DNA of 64,000 nt from Druceiella hillmani (taxonomy: Eukaryota; Arthropoda; Insecta; Lepidoptera; Hepialidae): positions 19,837,001 to 19,901,000 of the forward strand of contig JAYKKI010000037.1 in NCBI GenBank assembly GCA_039881145.1, written 5' to 3'. The notes beneath the pieces were generated by a model. The model was not told where the DNA came from. It saw nothing but the letters and a program-made list of their open reading frames with translations, and made no database searches. The position numbers were made by a program, and so were the translations under genes. Positions 25,905 through 35,194 of this stretch are shown one piece after another (the stretch's first letter is position 1; each line of letters opens with the position of its first letter).

Positions 25905-26170
25905 CTGCTGCCGTCGAGGACTTATTACAGCAAGTGCGCTACGGCACTATAAATCGTCTTCGCCGAGATAAAATGTTGATTACGCGAGAAGACAGAAAGA
26001 CTCCACTAATATATTCCTTGACGCGGAGGCCTGTGGGAGGTATGATAATGAAGATTCGTGTCGCGAGTGCCGACACAAAGCCAGCGCGAAGTCGTTTATT
26101 CGCTGTGTGTCGGATGGAGAGGAGCATCGTATTCACATCGTAGCCGCCGATGGAGTGAGATGATGTCATG
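25905..26170. other. GC- and CpG-rich island in AT-rich DNA, origin unknown
   Basis: About 260 bp much richer in GC than the surroundings, with many CG dinucleotides (cgcgagaag, ttgacgcgg, gtcgcgagtgccg, gtagccgccg). Both strands are open over about 70 codons, but neither translation resembles a known protein to me. A gene fragment, an LTR fragment or the end of a transposon are all possible. It directly precedes the dispersed repeat at 26.24 kb, whose second copy at 62.58 kb lacks it. Confidence 0.5.
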
Positions 26171-26242
26171 TTTAAGGGAAATTTCTGTACAGTTAAATAA
26201 GTTTTAGTTTGTGTTTTAGTTTCAGGGTGACGTTACTCAATA

Positions 26243-26520
26243 AATATATATTTAGATGCGTGTAGATACTGATATCATATTCATGATAGTTATTGAGGTA
26301 TTTGTAAATACATAAGCTTGTATTCATATAAATCTAAGTTATATCTGTGTTTTATATAATATTTTTAAGTAATGGAAATTCTGTGGTGGTCTATATAATA
26401 AAAAAACATTTATTCATTCTTAATAATCGTAACAGAATACTGCTCATAAGCTTTTTAAAATATATTTTAATTCTATTTTTATGAGGGAAGTTAAGTTTCG
26501 GTATGTATTTATTTTCATTA
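26243..26520 (+). repeat. Dispersed repeat R, copy 1, left part
   Basis: Aligns collinearly with 62577-62862. Shared anchors include tattcatgatagtta, tgaggtatt, aactttttaaaatatattttaa or its close variant, and ggtatgtatttattt. Identity is roughly 70-75% by eye. Non-coding. Family unknown. Confidence 0.8.
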
Positions 26521-26825
26521 CAAGTTATAAATTGTATTTTAAAAATTATATTACTTTATCATTTATTAAATATTTTAAATTAATAAATTAAATGATTCAT
26601 TATGAACATGTGCATATATTAAATACTAAGCATTAATTTGAAATTTTAGAATAATTAAATTGAATTTAAATAATTTAAAAGAAATTAAAATTAAAGAAGT
26701 GATAATTTTGATAACACCAAAATAATTATTACCTGATTAATAAATGATAATAATTGTAATTCTAGATAAGACCAAATTTTTTATTACCCTGTATGAGAAA
26801 TTAAATTAAAATTTTAGTTAAATCT
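26521..26825. other. AT-rich insertion sequence inside repeat R copy 1
   Basis: This segment and the foldback element that follows have no counterpart in the second copy of repeat R, so they were inserted, or lost from the other copy. The sequence is extremely AT-rich with no recognisable feature. Confidence 0.4.
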
Positions 26826-27036
26826 AAACTACGTGATGTAGTATTATCTCTAATTTATTTAAATTCTTTACCACGACCTAAGTTTCAATGTATGGCAACA
26901 TCTTTAGGTGTCAATTTTAAAGATTTTTACATTTTACTTTTATTTTCAAATCTTTGAAAATTGCCCACCTGAAGATGTTGTCATACAACGAAAATTGTAT
27001 ATTTTAAAACTACATCTCGTTGTTTCATTTAAGAAT
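26826..27036. mobile_element. Foldback/MITE-like element, copy B (most complete)
   Basis: Two long imperfect terminal inverted repeats of about 100 bp. The left arm carries ctacgtgatgtagtattat, caatgtatggcaacatctt and aggtgtcaattttaaagatt. The right arm carries the complementary motifs in reverse order (aaatctttgaaaattgccc, cctgaagatgttgtcataca, acgaaaat, then gtttcattta). Left flank ttaa and right flank ttaa are compatible with a TTAA target, though the edges are diverged. No coding capacity, so it is non-autonomous. Confidence 0.85.
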
Positions 27037-27129
27037 TTAAAGAAAGAAAAATGGAATTATAATGAATTTCTACAAAATTGACGTCAAATATATTCAATAT
27101 TTTAATTTTTGGTTAAATTTAGAATTTAA

Positions 27130-27275
27130 CACCCTTCAGTTCTTTTATCGTTTTGTTTTCATTAATTATTTGCGGGCTAAGTAATGTTATTCTTGTATTA
27201 TGCCAAATAAATATAACTTCTAACGCGCGTATATAAATAGACGCATATTTTTTTGTTTTGTTTAAGTTTTTAGAT
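27130..27275 (+). repeat. Dispersed repeat R, copy 1, right part
   Basis: Matches 62912-63055 collinearly: ttcag, atcgttttg, gttattcttgtattatgcc, ataacttctaacg, then tttttgtt. With the left part it shows one repeat interrupted by about 600 bp. Confidence 0.7.
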
Positions 27276-28639
27276 TTAATATAGGAATAGTATTGGAAAA
27301 CTTCAATCAATTTGAGTTCTTATGACTAATTCTAGATTAATCAATGTCTGGATGTTATCCAGATATTAAAATTTACGGCTTTGAACAATTTTTTTATGAT
27401 GTTACAAATATCACTAAATGCGAAGATGCTGTTTTTAGTTATAATTTTTTTGGTATTATAAAAATATTAATAAAAATATTATGTATTTAATTTAAATATA
27501 TTACATAAGTTACGATTTTGATTGTGAGCTCACTAGAATAAATATCTCAAAGATAATGACCATTGAATGATATCCCCTTACAAGCGATTAACTTTATAAT
27601 AATGGGCTTTAAAGCGCCCAACGATAAGTCCTTATCGCGATCGTCTCTGACGAGAATATGTACATGAGGAATAGAGATGTATAGAGTGAAGCCAGCTAAT
27701 ATGGTGAATTGTAAGCCACGTACAGTATTCGCTCCACAAACGTTAACAAAGTGCACGTGACCTTCTGACCAAAGGCCTCTCAGTTTTGTTTACGTTTCAC
27801 CAGTTTTGACATGAAACTTGAATGAACCAAGAAACTTGCAATGAATGAGTATAACTTACACGGCAAGGACTCTTTAAAAAGTTTTTAAAAAATATTTAAA
27901 GGCAGCTACGGAGTATTTTGATTAAACTACTTAGGAATTTTTATTTTAATATTCACCACTTAAATATATTTCCAGAAGATTTTTCACAAGCGTAACAATA
28001 TAGGTAATTCCCAAAAACTCTAATGTAATATAATTTTACGGTAAACTTTGAGTAAACCTCCGGTATTGTTATTTTTTAAGATTTTGACTTTATCCGTGTC
28101 GAGCATTTGTTCTTGTGGATATATTCAGCAATATCTCTAAAACTATAATGAATGTCATTAAGGAAAACAATTTTTTTTTGGATACTTTTTAACTAAATCT
28201 TCCAAGTCGTAGGCGGAGGACAAATATATATCTTTGATATTTGTATATATATATTTTTGAGTGTTAAGGATCGATATATATGAGAGATAATATACTTCAC
28301 AACTATGCAAAATTTCTGCTTCAATCATTTTTTGAGAAAAACGGTTGTTAAACGGTTCCATTTTTTTTTCGTTCTCACCGTTCAACACTAAATGTTACTT
28401 TTGTTACTTTCTTTTCGTTCAGCTCCATTGACAATAACTCTCTATGAACATTCAGTAATTAATGTCAAAAACTAAGTGTAAAATTAATATATCTGTTTAA
28501 GAAACGGATGTTATATTAAAAAACTTAAAATCATTTCTTTCCGATAATTGTTATTAAATTTCCTTAATAATAAAACATACAGTTTTAGTCTTTTCTCCTG
28601 GCTATGGTTCCATATCTCATTATAGGGTTAACTCTCTTG
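27276..28639. other. Non-coding stretch with a GC-richer patch at 27545-27770
   Basis: Mostly AT-rich. The patch at 27545-27770 contains several CG dinucleotides (gcgcccaacg, tcgcgatcgtctctgacg). Its minus strand has a 69-codon open frame starting MHFVNVCGANTVRG, which I do not recognise. No splice or promoter signal convinces me. A small AT-rich microsatellite-like run lies at about 28236-28260. Confidence 0.4.
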
Positions 28640-29345
28640 TTGCGTTTCCGTCACAACAATCTACCTTGTATTGCCATTGAGTCTGTCTGTAAATTTGAGA
28701 ACATTTTCAATGGCGCTCTTCCAAGTGGCAGCGGACCGACCTTGACCTCACTTCGCTTCTTCTATTTATATCAGTACTCTAGTTGTTTGGTCATCGCTGC
28801 ACCTTATAACGTGTCCGTACCGATGTAAGAGACTTTTTCTTATCTTGCCTTTAATTTTTGCATCTTTAAATATTCTTCTAGTACACTCATTTTTAATCAT
28901 ATCCAATCTCGTAAAACTCTCGACCCAATGCAGCATTTTTATTTTTTTGTTCTTTCATCTTTCTCATCGGTCAGTATTCCGATCCGTAGATCAGCACTGG
29001 TCATAGTACTTGCTTTTAACTCGACCTTTAAGTTTGATCGGCATTCTAGCTTTACATAATACCCCGAATAGTGATCTCCATTTCAGCCAGGTAGTTGGTA
29101 TTCTGTGTTGTCTTTCGGAATAACGATTTAAGCGAAATACTTCAACTGATCTGCATTCTTCAAAGAAGTTCCTTCTATCATCAGTGATAAGTTGTTATTG
29201 GCTTTATTTCCAGATATGTTGCACATGTTCAGTCTTGTCTCTGTTCACCCTAAGACCCTGCCTCTATAGGATTTATTCCTGTACTTCTGTTAGAATCAGC
29301 AATAATAACTATATTATCAGCATGTTCAAGGTGCATGTTTTTACA
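28640..29345 (-). pseudogene. RTE-like LINE reverse-transcriptase C-terminal remnant
   Basis: On the minus strand, in order: HADN at 29313-29324 where the RT has (F/Y)ADD, then IVIIADS, GLRVNRDKTEH, KNADQLKYF (normally FKYLGS), TWLKWRSLFGVLCKARMP, KLKGRVKSK, PVLIYGSEY with a stop where Trp is expected, RLDMIKNECTRR, RYGHVIR and a GRSAATWKSAIE tail. This motif series is the thumb and C-terminal region of RTE-type ORF2 proteins common in arthropods. Several frameshifts and stops interrupt it, and no upstream RT or endonuclease is recognisable. It is an old 5'-truncated copy or the surviving end of a longer one. Confidence 0.85.
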
Positions 29346-29930
29346 GATTATTATGATTTACATGACACACTTTAAAATTTACGTTACGTCAATCTAAATA
29401 AATGTTTTGGTAAGCGTTTAATATATTTTGTTTAAACCTAATATGCATGCAAATATTAAACTCTTAGATATCTTTAGAAAATACATCAATGGAATATCTT
29501 TTATAATTTCATTTTAATTTTTATTTTTCTTTTATAATTATAGTGTCGGATATCTTTTATAATTTTGAAGGTAACAGGTTTTCTTTATGAATGTAAAATC
29601 CCAACCGTTTCTTAAATACTTACTTAAATAAATTCACTAAATACCCATTATTTGGAACAGAAAAAAAACAGTGAGCCGTCACGGGACGCCTGGCAGATGA
29701 GAAACATCGTGTTCGTACAAGTAATATGCATAAAAGACAAGATTATTACAGGAACTAAATATAGCATAATGAAAAAATAAAGTATTACGAATTTCTTACA
29801 GAAAATAGTGACTTTATTTAAGAAACATTTATTTACAATTAATACAAAAATATTAAAGCACTGGTTATGTGTACCGTAGTAAACAACAGCGTCGAACTGA
29901 GTGACGAGGGGGTCGCGTAGTCGGTTGCGC

Positions 29931-29948
29931 ATGGCGACACGTCGCCAT
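29931..29948. repeat. GC-rich hairpin atggcgac/gtcgccat
   Basis: Perfect 8-bp arms with a 2-nt centre, in a CpG-rich patch. A second GC hairpin follows 68 bp downstream, beyond a TA array. Confidence 0.85.
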
Positions 29949-29975
29949 ACCGTACACTGTACTACATATAGAATA

Positions 29976-30006
29976 TTCATATATATATATATATACATAT
30001 ATATAC
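29976..30006. repeat. Short (TA)n microsatellite
   Basis: About 30 bp of mostly TA dinucleotides between the two GC-rich hairpins. Confidence 0.85.
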
Positions 30007-30015
30007 CTTAGTTTA

Positions 30016-30037
30016 GCGTGGCGTCCCGTCGCCACGC
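30016..30037. repeat. GC-rich hairpin gcgtggcg/cgccacgc
   Basis: Perfect 8-bp arms with a 6-nt loop. Its ggcgtcccgt core is nearly the reverse complement of acgggacgcc at 29692-29701, which suggests possible inverted ends about 330 bp apart. Confidence 0.85.
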
Positions 30038-30894
30038 CAACGATCCGGTTTATACCTGCGCCTATAGATGTTTCACATCAAAAAATACGAGCTTTCAGGT
30101 TTAAAAAACTGTCTCCTGTATTAACATGTCCATTTAAATCAGGGTCCTACTAATGTTATTTTAGTAATATCACTTAAGTACGAATAGAATTCGCGTTAGA
30201 GGATTCTCTACATATATAGACGTACATTCGAACCCGTGAGAATTTAAATATATATCATATTTTCATTTAAAAATGGTCATATTATTTTCAGTGCGTAAAC
30301 TTTTATCTTATATATTAACCAGGCCAAAAAATGTTTTTAATTTCTCAAAAATACGTACACATGCCTGATCTTATAATATTTCCATTATTTTCCTTTGTAG
30401 TAAGGAATCTTCAAAAATTAAAAAAAAATCTTCTTTCTGTCTAGTTTCGGGAAAATGTAAATTTCAGGTATTCAAAACAAAATTTAATATATGGTGATCA
30501 AAATTAATTTAGATTTTTTATTAAGTACTATAATTAATTTTTTTCCTCAATAAAGTCGTAAAGCATTGCATTAAAATCAGTTGAATTGTTTCAAAGTCAA
30601 AATATAATTGAAATATTAAACATAAATTGACATTTCGGACATTTATTCGTTACTGGCAACGTTCTCTGTGAATTGTTTAAATAGAAAGAGCTTAGCAGTA
30701 TTAACTTTGAAATAATTTCTTTTGGGAAACTAGTTAGTTAAAATATAAGGAAATGATATATATTCTAGAAACAAGTGTATAGTTGAATAATTTATTCTAA
30801 GTGAAAAAAATGTTATGTAACCATGAAGGACGGACTCTTCATGGTACAATTGCCGTTATTCCCTTAATTGCATACTAATGTTAAAAAAAGGAAA

Positions 30895-31265
30895 AATGTG
30901 TTTTTCCTTCTTTAACGTGTCGTAACAAAGCAACGAATCGAGGTTTGGATTTGCACGGAGATGGGCTGGGAAATAATATAAGCTACTTTTTATTACGGAA
31001 AATCTAATTTTTTGGGCAAATGTTTATTTGAAACTTAAAAAGAACAAAAACGAAATAACGAAGCAACGTCGCAACGGATCAACGTGATTTTCGAACCCTG
31101 GGAGCTCTAATATTACTCCAACTCCTTACATCCATACTACTTATTAATTTGTTTAATATATTTTCATTACGAAAAACATACTTTTGCATTAATAATATCA
31201 ATTAACGGGAAAGTGTGTTTTTCGTCCTCTCTGACGTCACAATGGAGCAACGACCTAATCAATAT
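30895..31265. repeat. Cluster of degenerate dispersed-repeat fragments
   Basis: A block at about 30898 (gtgtttttccttctttaacg then caaagcaacga) is echoed at about 31214 (gtgtttttcgtcctctctga then ggagcaacgac). Another version of the caacg motif lies at about 31064-31085 (cgtcgcaacggatcaacg). In between, ggagatgggctggg followed by taagctacttttta resembles 3' ends of RTE/SINE-type insect repeats known to me. Boundaries not determined. Confidence 0.45.
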
Positions 31266-31959
31266 TATTTTTTGGAATTCTGTGTCTCTTTAATTCATAA
31301 CTTAGAGAGAAATATTTTTTGTTTTTCATTGTCATTTGTATTGCAGTCCCGAAAATAAAGACTTTGTGATTATTGTCTCTCTATATCATTCTAAATAGCG
31401 CTGTAATGTATTTTAAGGCAATAACCAACCTTTTTTTTTTATATGTACATAATGCCTGTTATCCGTGCATCAATCTATGCGTATGCGATTTTAAACGATA
31501 TTTTTGTTTTCATTGTTATTTGTATTATAAAGTCACGAAATTGAAGACTTAGTACTAATTTTCAGTAATATTTTTAGGTGGTGTTACCTGTTTTTTTAAA
31601 CTCACTAACCTTTTGCTTTTTCTAATGAACGCAGAGCTTATTGTTAGCCTGCGCATCATTGTAAGCGTTTACGGTACATTCATTCGGAAGCTGCAATCTT
31701 TCTTATTACATTAATTTTTTCTATTCCAATTGATTGCTTTTGCATTAGTTTTCTTCAATTTGCTTTGTTATTTTTTTCCACATTTTTTCAATAAATTAAT
31801 AAAATATTTGAATGCGGATTTGTTCATTGAATTTTGTTTTTTGGTTACTTTTTCAAGTCTGTTTTGTTGTTTTATTGTTACGTTTGTCAAAGTTCGATAA
31901 GTAAAAATGTCTTACAGATGTAGATCAAATTTTTCAAGTGTACTGACTGGCTCAAGTAC

Positions 31960-32170
31960 AAAAAGTGCAAATATGTTATCACTTGCAAGAGTCTTTAGAA
32001 AACGCTGCACTGAGAAGATAAAATAAAGTGCAGGGCCGAACTACTTTAAGAGCTGCTAAATTACCTGAAATAGAAAGCAAAGGCTCGAAGAACTGGCTGC
32101 ACCCCATTTCAGTAGATTAAGTTCTCTTGAATAGTCAGAAAAACGAAGAATTGAGAACGGGAATCGTAAA
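31960..32170 (+). pseudogene. Possible relic of an Arg/Glu-rich repeat ORF (Helitron-type N-terminus?), doubtful
   Basis: Two plus-strand frames, joined by a shift near 32070, read as charged repeats: ESLENAALRR and TTLRAAKLPEIESK, then RKQRLEELAAPHFSRLSSLE with a stop and EKRRIENGNRK. The R-x-x-E spacing recalls Arg/Glu-rich repeats that accompany helicase-encoding transposons in arthropods. The region is short and damaged, and no helicase or Rep motif is nearby. Treat as speculation. Confidence 0.2.
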
Positions 32171-33292
32171 ATGACTTAAAATCATATTTTAAGTGGTTCT
32201 CATAAATCTAAAAGAGGATTGAATTTTGTATTTATACATTTATTGGATATTGTTTAAAAAAGTTATTTTATTGGGTATTGAGTAAAACATAAGCCTGTCT
32301 TTTAATATTTCTTTTCTATAATTATTTGGCAGATCACCAAAATGACCATTTTCAATCAATTCCTCCTCTTTCTAAAAAAATACTGTAACTTATTTCTAAT
32401 ATAACAAATGCAAAAAAAGTAATATTTAGAATTTTAAAAAAATATATTAGTAATCAAACTATTCTGGAGGAATTCATGATTTTTACATACTTGGTTGAAC
32501 TAGACTGGGCAATATTTTTATCATTTGAAAAAATAATACTAATATTTTTAAACTTGAAACATATTTATAAAGGATATTTTAAGATAAAAATGATTGCTAT
32601 TATACGCGATTAATTACCGCTCTTGAAGACTTCTTTTATATCTTTTTAATCTAATATCTGTTATAAATCACTTAGAAATATTTTAGACAATTTTGCAGGC
32701 GTTTAGAAAAATCACGTAGTTATGTTGTAAAATAAATAAATATTGAAACAAATTTTTTTCAGAATTTATTGGAAAGCCGTGTTTGTTTTCGATGGAAATA
32801 TTTTACCAAAGGCATTTACATCATACGATTTTGATACAAATTGAAGATAGATTAATTAAAAAATTAATTTAAATCGAAGCACAGCTCAGTTTACTGATAA
32901 ACATATTAAGTATCCAATTAAATTTTATCGAACACACGGTCGGAGCAAGATGAAAGGTACGTAATTTGAAAAAAAAATATGCGACCTCGACAATACGATT
33001 TATAATAACCGTAAAATACAGTTGATATTTTCAGGTTTAAGTGTTTTTCCGATTACATTTCATTGAACTTTTCAACTGCCAATAACAGAGTACCGCAATA
33101 AACCAAATATAATACGAATCTTTAATTATTCATGTCAGTATCTGAAATATTATCCATGAGATATTTAGTTTGATATAAACGTGTAACTTTTTAAAACTTT
33201 TCAAATACCTACATGGTTATCATGAAATTGACAATAATAAAAGGCAGCCGGTATTTGTTTATTATATATAACAAATACTGTAAATAATGTAA

Positions 33293-33297
<5 letters not shown>

Positions 33298-33372
<75 letters not shown>

Positions 33373-33383
33373 AATACATATAT

Positions 33384-33440
<57 letters not shown>
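33298..33440. repeat. (TA)n microsatellite at the edge of duplicated segment copy 1
   Basis: About 143 bp of TA with scattered gta, aca and taaa interruptions. Open frames through it are repeat artefacts. It abuts the left edge of the duplicated segment. Confidence 0.95.
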
Positions 33441-33441
<1 letters not shown>

Positions 33442-33891
33442 TCTAGAACATACGTTACTCCTTTGATGTTAGCATTGATATTTTATAACCTTGACATTAT
33501 GTTGGATTGATATTAGCAAGTCATAAAAAAAAGATGTTTTAATCAATGACTCTATAATATGCTTTTAAATTATCGTAACGATTTAGGCTGTGACATTTTC
33601 AAGAATAAAGGAGACTTTCTGTATCGGGACATCATATTTATATATTACATTGATATCCATCAATAATTTATGATAAACTTCGTTAACTTTCCCTTGTTTA
33701 GGGAGAAATTGATCTAGACAAAAGTAAAAACAAGTGGCTTAAATCTTGTTTTGCTCGCAATCAAACGCGTGTTTGATCTTATTTATTTTTTTTATTGCTT
33801 TACTTTACCATAGTTATTCTGTTTTATTATAGAAATACAAAAACCTTAGACTCGTAACCTTTTAAAAATTATTGAAAAAATATATTTGTCA
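33437..33891 (+). repeat. Direct duplication D, copy 1 (about 455 bp)
   Basis: Starts atatactct(a) and runs to tatatttgtc. Nearly identical to 34711-35162, with about 15-20 differences seen by eye, including single-base indels. The segment has no long open frame. Its left edge is a TA array in both copies. Copy 1 continues into unique sequence at its right edge, while copy 2 runs into another TA array. Confidence 0.95.
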
Positions 33892-34552
33892 TATCTGAGC
33901 ACTTATAAATAATTTTCTTACATTTCACGCACATATAGAACATATCTCTAGCTTAATAAGAATGCATTACGTATTCTAAATGTGTGGAAAGAATAAGTAA
34001 ATATGACCTATAAAACGTCAAGTGTCATTCTGAAAAGAATGAAGAAATAATTTTAATATTATTTTATTACATATAATAAAACGGTCCAATGAATGGTTAT
34101 ACATGACTTTATTTAAGTTTCTCTTGAGTGGAAGCCACGTGAAACACAGTAAAATTTTAGTACTCATGAGAAGTTATATAGATAGTTATATTAAATGCAT
34201 ATGGTATGTCAAAAAGGGAAACCGGCACCTGAACTTCCCAGTATTGCGTTTTTGTAATTCTAATAAAATAAATATTATATTTGTACGATTTGGATTATAT
34301 ATTGTTTTGCGGTAGTCGGTAAAGAAGTTAAGACTATGGAAATTTTACATGCTATTTTCTGATAGTATTTAAAAATAAAAAATCACATTTTTATTTATTA
34401 TAACTTACTCCATAAAATAGAACAAATTGAATGTTGCTTTGATCGACTTTGATTTAAATAAATTTTGAGGGGAGGCAGCATTTCGATAATAGATAAAAAA
34501 TGTAAATAAATTACACATTATTATTGAGATTTAGATACAGAATATTTATATT
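33892..34552. other. Unique AT-rich spacer between duplicate copies
   Basis: About 660 bp with no recognisable feature and no counterpart after copy 2. Confidence 0.5.
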
Positions 34553-34624
<72 letters not shown>

Positions 34625-34628
34625 ATAT

Positions 34629-34713
<85 letters not shown>
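34553..34713. repeat. (TA)n microsatellite at the edge of duplicated segment copy 2
   Basis: About 160 bp, purer than the copy 1 array, with only three visible interruptions. Occupies the same position relative to the duplicated segment as the array at 33298. Confidence 0.95.
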
Positions 34714-34714
<1 letters not shown>

Positions 34715-35158
34715 TCTTGGACATACGTTACTCCTTTGATGTTAGCATTGATATTTTATAACCTTGACATTATTTTGGATTGATATTAGCAAGTCATAAA
34801 GAAAAGATGTTTAATCAATGACTCTATAATATGCTTTTATATTATCGTAATGATTTAGGCTGTAACATTTTCAAGAATAAAGGAGACTTTCTGTATCGGG
34901 ACATCATATTTATATATTACATTGATATCCATCAATAATTTATGATAAACATCGTTAACTTTCCCTTGTTTAGGGAGAAATTGATCTAGACAAAAGTCAA
35001 AACAAGTGACTTAAATCTTGTTTTGCTCGCAATCAAACGCGTGTTTGATTTTATTTATTTTTTTTATTGCTTTACTTTGCCATAGTTATTCTGTTTTATT
35101 ATAGAAATACAAAAACCTTAGACTTGTAACCTTTTAAAAAGTATTGAAAAGATATATT

Positions 35159-35162
<4 letters not shown>
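34711..35162 (+). repeat. Direct duplication D, copy 2 (about 452 bp)
   Basis: Second copy of the segment at 33437, in the same orientation and offset by about 1.27 kb. It ends directly in a TA array at 35163, unlike copy 1. High identity implies a recent event or transposition of a young element. Confidence 0.95.

Positions 35163-35190
<28 letters not shown>
35163..35190. repeat. Short (TA)n run at the right edge of duplication copy 2
   Basis: About 28 bp of TA immediately following the duplicated segment. Confidence 0.9.

Positions 35191-35194
<4 letters not shown>

Larger units (their letters stand above)
29346..33297. other. Non-coding stretch with GC hairpins and dispersed-repeat fragments
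   Basis: Contains a CpG-rich cluster with two hairpins (about 29680-30045), a short TA array inside it, related repeat fragments at about 30895-31110 and 31205-31265, and a possible coding relic at 31960-32170. The remainder is AT-rich sequence without features. Confidence 0.5.

Noticed and set aside
29648..29998. 116-codon minus-strand frame, hydrophobic in its second half
   Set aside because: Begins in the TA array and crosses unrelated GC-rich and AT-rich patches; no recognisable protein.
19836..30066. The 11-mer ataggcgcagg near the TA array at 19.8 kb and, inverted, near the one at 30.05 kb
   Set aside because: Too short and with no flanking similarity; likely coincidence.
30222..30243. 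cattcgaacccgtgag, like a tRNA/SINE B box on the minus strand (similar words near 31093 and 46125)
   Set aside because: No A box at suitable spacing and no cloverleaf, so neither a tRNA nor a SINE head can be supported.
33201..33437. 74- and 78-codon minus-strand frames
   Set aside because: Tyr/Ile repeats from a TA array.
34524..34739. 71-codon plus-strand frame
   Set aside because: TA array translation.
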